64,000 nucleotides of DNA, taken from positions 1-64,000 of the forward strand of contig DATLNE010000023.1 in assembly GCA_035536915.1 (NCBI GenBank). Reading direction: 5' to 3'. The stretch is from Acidimicrobiales bacterium (GTDB lineage: Bacteria; Actinomycetota; Acidimicrobiia; Acidimicrobiales; JAHWLA01). Of this stretch, positions 52,689 to 64,000 are shown in pieces (positions within the stretch are counted from its first letter, which is position 1; every line of letters begins with the position of its first letter). Position numbers and translations under genes: made by a program. The notes beneath the pieces are model-generated. The model made no database searches. It had not been told where the DNA came from and worked only from the letters and a program-made list of their open reading frames with translations.

Positions 52689-54725
52689 GTGAAGGCCACG
52701 ACCTTGGACCACATCCGTTTGCGCCTCGGCCGGTGGCAGCCGGTACACCGTTACGTGACGGTCGTCTGCGCGCTCGGGTTGGCGTCGTTGGCCGCGCTGG
52801 TGGCCCTCACCTTCTCCGACCTGACCGAGGCCTCACCCGGTTTCGTCGTCTTCTTCACCCCCCTCGTAGTGCTCGGGGAGCTCATCCCCATCAAGGTCGC
52901 CCGTCGCGACGGCGAGGAGCACATCACCGTCTCCACCACCTTCGCCTTCGCCCTGCTGCTCACCTCGGGCGCGGCCGCCGCGGTGTTGTCGCTCGCACTG
53001 GCGTCGCTGCTCGCCGATGCCATCCACCGCAAGCCGCTGTGGAAGGTCGCCTACAACGTCTCGCAGTTCTCCCTGTCGGTGAGCGCGTCCGCCGCCGTCC
53101 TCCACGGCTTGCGCCCCAACCTCATGGCCCGCAACGCCATCACAGGCGACGACCTGCCCGCTGTCGTGCTCGCCGCCATCGTCTTTTTCCTGGTGAACAA
53201 CACCGTGGCGGGGACCGGCCCGGCGCTCGCCGAAGGCGCCTCCATCCGCAAGTTCCTCCGCCGCGACTTCCTCTTCCAAGCGGGCACGTCGGGCGTGCTG
53301 CTGAGCCTTGCCCCCATCGTGGTGGCCGCCTCGGAGAGCACGTTGCTGCTGGTGCCCCTGCTGCTGTTCCCCATCGCCGCCGTGCACAAGTGCGCGTCGA
53401 TCCTCCTGGCCAAGGAGCACGAGGCGGCCCACGACCCGCTCACCGGGCTGCCCAACCGCACCCTGTACCGGGAGCGCGCCGAGGAGGCCATCGAGGAGGC
53501 CCGGGCCGCCGGCACCAATGTCGCCGTCATGCTGATCGACCTCGACCGGTTCAAGGAGATCAACGACACCCTCGGCCACCACATCGGCGACATCCTCTTG
53601 CAGCAGATCGGCCCCCGCCTGGAAGCGGTGCTGCGCCGGGAGGACACCATCGCCCGCCTCGGCGGCGACGAGTTCGCCGTGCTGCTCCACGACGTGACCG
53701 ACCAGGCCACCGCCATGGACGTGGCCGACCGCATGCTCGAAGCCCTGGAGCAGTCCTTCAGCCTGCAACACGTGGTGCTCGACATCGACGCGTCCATCGG
53801 CATCGCCCTCCACCCTGAGCAGGGCGACGACATCGACACGCTGCTGCAGCGAGCCGACGTCGCCATGTACCTGGCCAAGGAGACCCGCAGCGGCTACCAG
53901 GTCTACAGCGCCGAGCGCGACCCCTACAGCCCCAAGCGCCTCACGCTGCTGCACGAGATGCGCCAGGCCATGGAGCAGGGGCAGTTCGTCCTGCACTACC
54001 AGCCAAAGGCCAACCTCGAGTCGGGCCGCATCATCGGGGTCGAGGCCCTCATCCGCTGGCAGCACCCCGAGCACGGGCTCTTGCCGCCCGACCTGTTCAT
54101 CCCCATCGCCGAGCGCAGCGGCCTGTCGAAGCCGCTCACCCTCTACGTGCTCGACCAGTCGCTGGCCCAGGTGCGGCGCTGGCACGACGAGGGCTTCGAG
54201 ATCGGCGTGGCCGTCAACCTGACGCTGCGCAACCTGCACGACCCGGCGTTCCCGCTCGACGTGGCCCGCCTGCTGGAAACGCACGGGCTGACCTCCCAGT
54301 GGCTCCAGTTGGAGATCACCGAGTCGATCGTCATGGCCGACCCCGTGCGGGTGCTCGGCGTGTTGAAGGCGCTGCGCGACATGGGCGTCGAGCTCGCCCT
54401 CGACGACTTCGGCACCGGCTATTCGTCACTGGCGCACCTCAAGCGGCTGCCGGTGCACGAGCTCAAGATCGACAAGTCGTTCGTCATGAACATGACCCGC
54501 GACGACTCCGACGCGGTGATCGTGCGCTCCACCATCGACCTGGCCCGCAACCTGCGCCTGCGCACCGTGGCCGAGGGCGTGGAGGACGAAGGCAGTTGGG
54601 ACCTGCTCTCGGCGCTCGGCTGCGACGTGGTGCAGGGCTACTTCTTGAGCAAGCCGGTCCCCGCCGCCGAGCTCACCGTGTGGATGCGCGACCGCCGTCC
54701 CATGGAAGCCCTCCGCCAAGCCTGA
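52689..54725 (+). CDS. Membrane-bound GGDEF-EAL cyclic-di-GMP enzyme
   Basis: The 678-residue product has about seven membrane helices in residues 20-235, then a GGDEF domain (DPLTGLPNRTLYRER, ARLGGDEFAVLL at about residue 324, with an inhibitory RxxD five residues before) and an EAL domain (VEALIRWQHPEHG, LEITES, ALDDFGTGYSSLAHL, ELKIDKSFV, AEGVEDE). All catalytic residues of both domains are present, so it could both make and break c-di-GMP, with the membrane part as sensor. GTG at 52689 is used. Downstream lies a perfect long hairpin before lepA. Confidence 0.92.
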   Translation: MKATTLDHIRLRLGRWQPVHRYVTVVCALGLASLAALVALTFSDLTEASPGFVVFFTPLVVLGELIPIKVARRDGEEHITVSTTFAFALLLTSGAAAAVLSLALASLLADAIHRKPLWKVAYNVSQFSLSVSASAAVLHGLRPNLMARNAITGDDLPAVVLAAIVFFLVNNTVAGTGPALAEGASIRKFLRRDFLFQAGTSGVLLSLAPIVVAASESTLLLVPLLLFPIAAVHKCASILLAKEHEAAHDPLTGLPNRTLYRERAEEAIEEARAAGTNVAVMLIDLDRFKEINDTLGHHIGDILLQQIGPRLEAVLRREDTIARLGGDEFAVLLHDVTDQATAMDVADRMLEALEQSFSLQHVVLDIDASIGIALHPEQGDDIDTLLQRADVAMYLAKETRSGYQVYSAERDPYSPKRLTLLHEMRQAMEQGQFVLHYQPKANLESGRIIGVEALIRWQHPEHGLLPPDLFIPIAERSGLSKPLTLYVLDQSLAQVRRWHDEGFEIGVAVNLTLRNLHDPAFPLDVARLLETHGLTSQWLQLEITESIVMADPVRVLGVLKALRDMGVELALDDFGTGYSSLAHLKRLPVHELKIDKSFVMNMTRDDSDAVIVRSTIDLARNLRLRTVAEGVEDEGSWDLLSALGCDVVQGYFLSKPVPAAELTVWMRDRRPMEALRQA

Positions 54726-54734
54726 CCTTTGCCG

Positions 54735-54784
54735 GTTCTGGTCCGTTAATCCGGCGCCCACGCGCCGGATTAACGGACCAGAAC
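54735..54784. repeat. Perfect 23-bp inverted repeat (hairpin) before lepA
   Basis: Bases 54735-54757 are the exact reverse complement of 54762-54784, with loop CCAC. The arm begins GTTCTGGTCCGTTAATCC. It lies 9 bp after the stop of the GGDEF-EAL gene and 13 bp before the lepA ATG. No T-run follows. It can act as a terminator, processing site or block for ribosomes. Confidence 0.9.
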
Positions 54785-54797
54785 GGGGGTTCGTACG

Positions 54798-56597
<1,800 letters not shown>

Positions 56598-56606
56598 CGG
56601 CGGGCG

Positions 56607-57407
56607 CTACCGCACGAACGAGAGCAGCCCGGCCTCCACGATGGCCCGCGAGAACGGCCGCACCATGGTGCGCAGCCGGTCGCAGTCGTCGGGGCCCAAT
56701 GTCTCCCACGGCCGCAGCGCCAAGCGGTCGGTGGCCTCCTCGTAGCGGTCGCGCGCGGCGCGGCCCGCGTCGGTCAGCCCGCCGGCCTCGTCGATCCACC
56801 CCCGCTCGCGCAGCCATCCCTCGGCCTTCTCCCACTCCACGTCGGACCACCCCCGTGAACCCTGGAGGAACGAGCGGGGTACGTCGCCCGCCGCCGCGTG
56901 CATGACGAGGGCCTGGCACCCGTCGAGCCCTTCCACGAGCAACGCGGCGATGTGGCCGTCGCCGCGGTGCTCACGCAGCAGGGTGACGGCGTGCCACAGC
57001 ACCAGGTGGGGCTGGTCGTCACTCGGCCACGGCAGCGAGGCGTGGCCTGCGTAGAGCGGCCGTCCGACCGCCTCGCACGCTTCGGCCGCTCGCCGGGCCA
57101 ACTGGGCGGCCTCGACGGCGGCCGCCTGGTCGACGACGACCTCCTGCAGGGTGTGGTCGACGGCGTCGAGGCGCGCTTCGTGCCAAGCGGCGGGCGCCTG
57201 CTCCTGCCACACCCGGGGCACCGACTGCTCGACCAAACGGGGGGCGAAATTGAAGAAGGTGGCGACCACCACCTCGGCGGGCACCGGCCCCATCCCGGCC
57301 GCTCGTGTGGCGAAGTAGTCGAGTTGCCGGCTCTGCGGCGCGAAGTAGACGAAGGAGTGGTACGGCTCCAAGGTCCGGTACATCTTGCGGGCCACCACGG
57401 CGTCCAT
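56607..57407 (-). CDS. SCO6745-family protein
   Basis: The 266-residue product matches the actinobacterial SCO6745/SalK-like family: ARKMYRTLEPYHSFVYFAPQ, FFNFAPRLVEQSVPRVWQ, and LWHAVTLLREHRGDGHIAAL, ending ARDRYEEATDRLALRPWETL with a winged-helix-like C-terminus. Its function is not established; some members are encoded in antibiotic clusters. It is convergent with lepA, with 9 bp between the stops. Confidence 0.85.
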   Translation of the reverse strand: MDAVVARKMYRTLEPYHSFVYFAPQSRQLDYFATRAAGMGPVPAEVVVATFFNFAPRLVEQSVPRVWQEQAPAAWHEARLDAVDHTLQEVVVDQAAAVEAAQLARRAAEACEAVGRPLYAGHASLPWPSDDQPHLVLWHAVTLLREHRGDGHIAALLVEGLDGCQALVMHAAAGDVPRSFLQGSRGWSDVEWEKAEGWLRERGWIDEAGGLTDAGRAARDRYEEATDRLALRPWETLGPDDCDRLRTMVRPFSRAIVEAGLLSFVR

Positions 57408-57492
57408 GCCTGCACTCTACGGGCCATGGTTGAACGTGGCCGTGCCCGGTTAGAGTGCCTCGCTTCAACACCCGACCAAATGGGGGGAAACC

Positions 57493-58158
57493 ATGCGAAA
57501 GGTCCTGGGCCTCTTGGCCCTCTCGTCCATGCTGCTGCTGCCGTCGACGGTGACGCCACCGGCTGCTGCCGCACTCGTGCACGACCCGATCCTCTTCGTC
57601 CACGGCTGGAACTCGAACTCCAGCACCTGGACCACGATGATCGGCCGTTTCCAGGCCGACGGCTGGGCCTCGAACGAGCTCTACAACTGGCAATACAACA
57701 CCAGCCAGTCGAACGCCACCACCGCGCAGCAGATCGCCACCAAAGTGAACGAGATCCTGGCGGCCACCGGTGCCACCAAAGTCGACATCATCAGCCACTC
57801 CATGGGCGGCCTGTCGTCGCGTTACTACTCCAAGAACTTGGGCGGCTCGGCCAAGATCGACGAGTGGGTCTCGTTGGGCGGACCCAACCACGGCACCGAC
57901 ACCGCCAACTTCTGCTTCTCGACGGCGTGCACGGAGATGCGGTTGAACTCCACGTTCACAAAGAACCTCAACGCCACCGACGAGACGCCGGGCACGCCCA
58001 ACTACCGCACGTGGTGGTCGGCCTGCGACACCATCATCAACCCCGACTCCAGCGTGTCGCTGATCGGGGCCACCAACACGCAGACGGCGTGCATCTCGCA
58101 CAGCGACCTGCACCAGGACGCCACCGTCTACGGCCAGGTGCGCGACTTCGTCGGGTAA
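57493..58158 (+). CDS. Secreted lipase/esterase (alpha/beta hydrolase)
   Basis: The 221-residue product has a signal peptide (RKVLGLLALSSMLLLPSTV, cleavage near residue 26), the oxyanion-hole segment ILFVHGWNSNSSTW, the nucleophile elbow ISHSMGGLSS (Ser103), an acid in INPDSSVSLIG (Asp185) and His207 in HSDLHQD. It resembles small secreted LipA/EstA-type lipases. Paired cysteines (CFSTAC, CDT, TAC) suggest disulfides. GGGGGG lies 7 bp before the ATG, so this is a leadered gene. Confidence 0.9.
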   Translation: MRKVLGLLALSSMLLLPSTVTPPAAAALVHDPILFVHGWNSNSSTWTTMIGRFQADGWASNELYNWQYNTSQSNATTAQQIATKVNEILAATGATKVDIISHSMGGLSSRYYSKNLGGSAKIDEWVSLGGPNHGTDTANFCFSTACTEMRLNSTFTKNLNATDETPGTPNYRTWWSACDTIINPDSSVSLIGATNTQTACISHSDLHQDATVYGQVRDFVG

Positions 58159-58170
58159 CTCCCGGATTGA

Positions 58171-58205
58171 GCCGGTCGGGTCGAATGTGGTGCGATCCGA
58201 CCGGC
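58171..58205 (+). terminator. Hairpin after the lipase gene
   Basis: GCCGGTCGGGTCG (58171-58183) pairs with CGATCCGACCGGC (58193-58205) with one G-T pair and a 9-nt loop. It follows the lipase stop by 12 bp and probably ends that transcript. Confidence 0.65.
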
Positions 58206-58247
58206 TTGGCCGTATCCTTCGTCACAGGGTCGGTGAAGGGAGCAGGG

Positions 58248-58466
58248 ATGGCGGTGACGTGCCCGATGTGCGCACTCGAGCTTCCGATGATGCCGGGGCC
58301 GTACACGACCTGCCCGCGCTGCGTCCCTGAACCCGACGTGGCGGGCCGCATCGCCGGCGAACTGGTCGAAGCGGCGTTGTCGCGAGCCGACGCCGCCACG
58401 TCACTGTCCCTGTTGTCGACGGCGGAAGCCTGGCGCAGCGTCGCCCGGGCCGCGGCCGAGCGTTAG
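58248..58466 (+). CDS. Small zinc-ribbon protein
   Basis: The 72-residue product has two CxxC pairs, CPMC and CPRC, 18 residues apart, a short zinc ribbon, followed by a helical tail (IAGELVEAALSRADAATSLS). GAAGGGAG upstream of ATG at 58248 is a good ribosome-binding site. It may regulate or assist another protein; no function is indicated. It is 16 bp before a response-regulator gene on the same strand. Confidence 0.65.
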   Translation: MAVTCPMCALELPMMPGPYTTCPRCVPEPDVAGRIAGELVEAALSRADAATSLSLLSTAEAWRSVARAAAER

Positions 58467-58482
58467 CCCGCCCGCGCCCGCC

Positions 58483-58863
58483 GTGCGACCGATCACGGTC
58501 GTCGTCGCCGACGACGACGCCCACATCCGCGACCTCCTCCGCCTCCGACTCGACCTCGACGGTCGCTTCGACGTGGTGGGCGAGGCCGCCGACGGCGCCG
58601 ATGCCCTCGACGTGCTGCGCCACCACCGCCCCGACGTCGTCGTGCTCGACATCGGCATGCCCCGCATGACCGGCCTGGAGGTGCTGGAGCACCTGCGCAC
58701 AGAACTGCCCGAGGTCAAGGTCGTGCTGTTCACCAGCCTGCGCGACCCGGCGCTGCAGGAGTCGCCCGAGGCCGCCGCCGCCCACGCCTACCTGGAGAAG
58801 GGCGACATCGTGGGCAGCCTCATCCCCACGCTGGTGCGGTTGACCACGCCGGAGACCGGTTAG
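58483..58863 (+). CDS. Single-domain response regulator
   Basis: The 126-residue product is a lone receiver domain: TVVVADDDAHIRDLLRLRLD, phospho-acceptor Asp in VVVLDIGMPRMTGLEVLEHL, and the Ser/Thr position in VLFTSLRD. The usual lysine near the C-terminus is present in YLEKGD. No DNA-binding or output domain follows. A small H-box protein is encoded 425 bp downstream, a possible partner. GTG start at 58483. Confidence 0.85.
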   Translation: MRPITVVVADDDAHIRDLLRLRLDLDGRFDVVGEAADGADALDVLRHHRPDVVVLDIGMPRMTGLEVLEHLRTELPEVKVVLFTSLRDPALQESPEAAAAHAYLEKGDIVGSLIPTLVRLTTPETG

Positions 58864-58902
58864 GACTCCCCGGATACCTGTTTGCCGTAAGGAGATTGCG
58901 TC

Positions 58903-59220
58903 ATGGCCGAAGGTCACGAGCACCAGAAGGAATGGGAGGACCACACCCACGAGGCGCTGGTGCACACCCACCGCCATTACCACGTGACCCACAACCACAA
59001 CCGCCTGGCCGGTGGCTTCGACCACCTGAGCTCCGAACACGAGCACGACCACGACCACGCCGAGACGACGCACGCCCATTACCCGCACGAGAACTTCGAG
59101 CACGAGCACCAGGGCGAGGCGCACGACCACGACCACGCCACACCGGTGAAAAAGGCGGCGGCCAAGAAGGCGCCGGCCAAGAAAGCCGCAACCAAGAAGG
59201 CGGCAACGCCCGAAGGCTGA
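58903..59220 (+). CDS. Histidine-rich protein with lysine/alanine-rich tail
   Basis: The 105-residue product is one-fifth histidine in its first 75 residues (EHQKEWEDHTHEALVHTHRH, EHEHDHDHAETTHAHYPHEN), a typical metal-binding composition, and ends with VKKAAAKKAPAKKAATKKAA, like a histone H1 tail. AAGGAG lies 9 bp before the ATG. No signal peptide or membrane helix. It may bind nickel, zinc or copper; the basic tail may bind nucleic acid or polyphosphate. No family recognised. Confidence 0.75.
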   Translation: MAEGHEHQKEWEDHTHEALVHTHRHYHVTHNHNRLAGGFDHLSSEHEHDHDHAETTHAHYPHENFEHEHQGEAHDHDHATPVKKAAAKKAPAKKAATKKAATPEG

Positions 59221-59287
59221 GGCGCACCACATACCAGTAAGGTTCTTGCTTGCATCGCGAGCGGGAGCGATCGAGGAAGAGGCGCGC

Positions 59288-59557
59288 GTGGATGAGTGGT
59301 CGCCCGACCCGACGGCAGCAGTCGTCGCACACGGGCTCCTTAATTCGATGGCGATCATCTCCGGCGCCGCTCATACGCTCGCGGAAGCGTGGGACAACCT
59401 CGACGGCGATCGCCGGCGCCAGTTGCTCAACATGATCGGCGACCAAGCCGAGCACGTCAGCGAGCTGCTCGGCGACCTGGCCCGCGGCCTGCCCCCCGGC
59501 GTCCGCTACGAGCTCGACTCCCTCACCGAGGCGCACTCGCAGGACGCCCCCCGCTAG
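59288..59557 (+). CDS. Stand-alone HisKA-like (H-box) protein
   Basis: The 89-residue product resembles only the dimerisation/phosphoacceptor part of a histidine kinase: AAVVAHGLLNSMAIISGAAH, with His as possible phosphoacceptor, then MIGDQAEHVSELLGDLARGL. No ATPase domain follows. GTG at 59288 follows GAAGAGGCG. It lies just before hrcA and 425 bp after a lone receiver gene. It may be a phosphotransfer or kinase-inhibiting protein; this is inference. Confidence 0.6.
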   Translation: MDEWSPDPTAAVVAHGLLNSMAIISGAAHTLAEAWDNLDGDRRRQLLNMIGDQAEHVSELLGDLARGLPPGVRYELDSLTEAHSQDAPR

Positions 59558-59580
59558 CACTCGTATCATCGAGTGCCAGC
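59555..59580 (+). promoter_or_regulatory. CIRCE-like operator of the hrcA-dnaJ operon
   Basis: CTAGCACTC (59555-59563) and GAGTGCCAG (59572-59580) form the CIRCE-type inverted repeat with an 8-bp spacer (9 in the classical element). The spacer contains TATCAT (59565-59570), a good -10, so HrcA bound here would block RNA polymerase. The hrcA ATG is directly after the dyad. Confidence 0.75.
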
Positions 59581-59581
59581 C

Positions 59582-62409
<2,828 letters not shown>

Positions 62410-62476
62410 TTTCACACTCGGTGGTTTTCTTTACGCTCCGTGAGCAGTACCCTGGAGTCCCGGAAGGGGGTCACAC

Positions 62477-63025
62477 GTGAACGACGAACAGATGTCGGCC
62501 AACTACGCGCAACGAGTGGGCGATCGGCTGCGGGCAGTGAGGAAGCAGAAGCGGCTCTCGCTGCAGGCGGTCGAGGCTCAGTCGCACCAAGAGTTCAAGG
62601 CGTCCGTGCTCGGCGCCTACGAGCGCGGTGAGCGGTCGATCTCTGTGCCCCGGTTGCAGCGCCTGGCCGCGTTCTACAGCGTGCCCGTCGACCAACTCCT
62701 GCCCCGCGACATCGCCGGCGTGGCCACGGCCGCACCTGCGCCTGCCACGCCGACGACCTCCGAGGTGCGTACCGCTGCGGGCGCTGTCGACGACGACGGC
62801 GGCCGGGTGACCATCGACCTGACCCGGCTCGACGGCGTGAGCGGGCCCGAGCGCGACCTCCTGCGCCGGTACCTCGGCATGATCCAGGTGCAGCGCCAGG
62901 ACTTCAACGGCCGCATGCTCACCATCCGGGCCGACGACGTGCGGGCCATCGCCTGCTTGTTCGACCTGTCGGCCGAAGGCATCCGCCGCCGGCTCGACGA
63001 CCTCGGCCTCCGCCTCAACGCCTGA
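62477..63025 (+). CDS. bldD: BldD-like c-di-GMP-responsive regulator
   Basis: The 182-residue product resembles BldD: an XRE helix-turn-helix (RLRAVRKQKRLSLQAVEAQS, YERGERSISVPRLQRLAAFY, VPVDQLLP) and a C-terminal domain with QRQDFNGRMLTIRADDVRAI. This contains RxD-X8-RxDD (residues 140-154), the pattern by which Streptomyces BldD binds tetrameric c-di-GMP, so the ligand site looks kept. In streptomycetes BldD holds back sporulation; here the regulon is unknown. GTG at 62477 follows AAGGGGG; ATG at 62492 is an alternative. Confidence 0.85.
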   Translation: MNDEQMSANYAQRVGDRLRAVRKQKRLSLQAVEAQSHQEFKASVLGAYERGERSISVPRLQRLAAFYSVPVDQLLPRDIAGVATAAPAPATPTTSEVRTAAGAVDDDGGRVTIDLTRLDGVSGPERDLLRRYLGMIQVQRQDFNGRMLTIRADDVRAIACLFDLSAEGIRRRLDDLGLRLNA

Positions 63026-63038
63026 CGGCCGGCTCGTC

Positions 63039-63917
63039 CTAGGCCGTTCGGCGCAGCCCTTCGGCCAGGTCGACAGTGGGCTGCCAGCCCAGCACCTCGC
63101 CGATCCTGGTGACGTCGGCGCACGTGTGCGGCACGTCGCCCGCCCGTGCGGGCAGGAACTGCACGTCGGTGCCGCCTGCCGCCTTGACCACGTCGAGCAC
63201 GGTGGTGGCCCGGCCCGAGCCCACGTTGAGGATGCCGGTGGCGTCGCTGTCGAGGCCGGCCAGGAAGGCGCCCGTCACGTCGCCCACGTAGACGAGGTCG
63301 CGCGACTGGGTGCCGTCCCCGTAGACCACCGGGCGGGCGCCGTTGCGGAGGGCGTCGAGGGTGCGGGGCACCAGTTGGGCGTAGGGGCCGTCGGGCGACT
63401 GGCCCGGCCCGTACACGTTGAACAGGCGCAGGCTCAGGGTGGACAGGCCGAACAAGTCGGCGTAGACCTCGGCGTAATGCTCGCCCGCCAGCTTGGAGAC
63501 CGCGTAGGGGGAGGCCGGGGCGGGGCGAGCCGTCTCCGGCGTGGGCAGGGTGGCGGCGGCGCCGTAGACGCTCGACGAACTGGTGACGACCACGCGGCGG
63601 ACGCCCGCCTGCTTGGCCGCTTCGAGCACGCAGAGCGTGCCGTGGCTGTTGACCCGGTCGGTGTCGAGGGGCTGCGAGACGCTGCGGGGCACGGCCCGGA
63701 GCGCCGCCAGGTGGGCGACGGACGTGACCCCCTGCATGGCTTCCTTGACGGCGACCGCATCGGTGATGTCGCCCACGACGAGCTCGGCTTCGGCGGGCAG
63801 GCGCTCGGCGCGGCCGCTGGAGAGGTCGTCGAGGACTCGCACGCGGTGGCCCTGCGCCAATGCGGCGGCGACCAGGTGGGAGCCGATGAAGCCGGCACCG
63901 CCGGTGACGAGCAGCAT
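63039..63917 (-). CDS. NAD-dependent sugar epimerase/dehydratase (GalE-like)
   Basis: The 292-residue extended SDR has LLVTGGAGFIGSHLVAAALA, the D of VLDDLSSG, VVVTSSSSVYGAAATLPTPE, catalytic YAVSKLAGEHYAEVYADLFG and LRLFNVYGPGQSPDGPY. These fit UDP-glucose 4-epimerase or dTDP-glucose dehydratase relatives of cell-wall sugar pathways. ATG at 63917 is preferred to TTG at 63926. A palindrome (TTAGGCAAGCCTAA) lies directly upstream and is shared with the divergent hemW gene. Confidence 0.9.
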   Translation of the reverse strand: MLLVTGGAGFIGSHLVAAALAQGHRVRVLDDLSSGRAERLPAEAELVVGDITDAVAVKEAMQGVTSVAHLAALRAVPRSVSQPLDTDRVNSHGTLCVLEAAKQAGVRRVVVTSSSSVYGAAATLPTPETARPAPASPYAVSKLAGEHYAEVYADLFGLSTLSLRLFNVYGPGQSPDGPYAQLVPRTLDALRNGARPVVYGDGTQSRDLVYVGDVTGAFLAGLDSDATGILNVGSGRATTVLDVVKAAGGTDVQFLPARAGDVPHTCADVTRIGEVLGWQPTVDLAEGLRRTA

Positions 63918-63918
63918 G

Positions 63919-63932
63919 TTAGGCAAGCCTAA
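63919..63932. promoter_or_regulatory. DtxR/IdeR-like palindrome between divergent genes
   Basis: TTAGGCAAGCCTAA is a perfect dyad (TTAGGC/GCCTAA around AA) placed between the epimerase ATG (63917) and the hemW ATG (63934). It matches 12 of 14 positions of the first part of the DtxR/IdeR iron-box consensus TTAGGTTAGCCTAA. Control of hemW by iron would make sense; the match is short and could be chance. Confidence 0.4.
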
Positions 63933-63933
63933 T

Positions 63934-64000
63934 ATGGCGGCGGTGAGCGGGGAATTCGGCGTGTACGTGCACGTGCCGTTCTGCGCCCGGCGCTGCGACT
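63934..64000 (+). CDS. hemW: HemW-like radical SAM protein (3' end outside window)
   Basis: Only the first 22 residues are in the window: MAAVSGEFGVYVHVPFCARR followed by CD. The pattern YVHVPFC-x-x-x-C is the start of the radical SAM cluster motif of HemW (formerly coproporphyrinogen III oxidase-like), a heme chaperone; the third cysteine would lie just beyond the edge. hemW commonly sits near lepA, hrcA and dnaJ. The start is taken at 63934 as the first ATG, 1 bp after an iron-box-like palindrome; GTG at 63943 is also possible. Confidence 0.8.
   Translation, partial: MAAVSGEFGVYVHVPFCARRCD

Overview
The window is high-GC DNA that reads as the chromosome of an actinobacterium, most likely of the class Acidimicrobiia or a relative. 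Reasons: GC-rich codon use with many GTG starts, -10-like hexamers only 5-8 nt before several start codons (leaderless genes), a BldD-type regulator, a FolP2-type protein, an F420-type LLM oxidoreductase, a SCO6745-family protein, and the housekeeping order comEA-comEC-folP2-holA-rpsT ... lepA ... hrcA-dnaJ-rsmE-bldD ... hemW. The class-level placement is inference; no rRNA is present.

Layout. (1) 1-10.4 kb: envelope and accessory genes: a DUF3152 metalloprotease-like protein (cut by the window edge), a membrane protein fused to a short-chain dehydrogenase, an M24 peptidase-fold protein, a MerR regulator, secreted/lipoproteins, an L,D-transpeptidase, then two PIN-domain toxin-antitoxin pairs flanking a glyoxalase-fold gene. 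(2) 10.4-24 kb: accessory DNA: an HTH protein, a Dam-type methylase / ParB-like / endonuclease-phosphatase-fold cassette, an AlpA-like protein, a zinc-finger-RHH-XRE operon, an XRE repressor with repeated operator-like sites, a SAM methyltransferase, and a 1,919-residue secreted YD-repeat (Rhs) polymorphic toxin whose AT-richer tip resembles the Ntox44 family, followed by an ankyrin-repeat membrane protein that is the probable immunity protein. (3) 24-34 kb: an integrative mobilisable or conjugative element: a run of small proteins, a VirD4/TraG-like coupling ATPase, a replication-relaxation protein, a beta-class DNA methyltransferase, ArdA antirestriction protein, an XRE/ImmA switch and a large serine recombinase whose reading frame ends inside a tRNA-Ala(GGC) gene on the other strand. 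(4) 34-64 kb: the host core genome.

How the genes work together. The element carries transfer genes, two ways of surviving host restriction (methyltransferase, ArdA) and an ImmR/ImmA-like repressor-protease pair next to its recombinase, so excision is probably coupled to stress. The tRNA next to leuS is the integration target. In the core part, comEA/comEC belong to DNA uptake, holA, rpsT, lepA, leuS and rsmE to replication and translation, and hrcA-dnaJ to heat shock with a CIRCE-like operator. Cyclic-di-GMP signalling recurs: an EAL response regulator, a membrane GGDEF-EAL enzyme preceded by a 28-residue hydrophobic peptide gene, and a BldD homologue that keeps the c-di-GMP-binding residues.

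The most unusual items are the Rhs toxin with its degenerate amidase-like front and putative immunity gene, the methylase/ParB/EEP cassette, the recombinase-tRNA overlap, the mini-peptide upstream of the GGDEF-EAL gene, and a perfect 23-bp hairpin between that gene and lepA.
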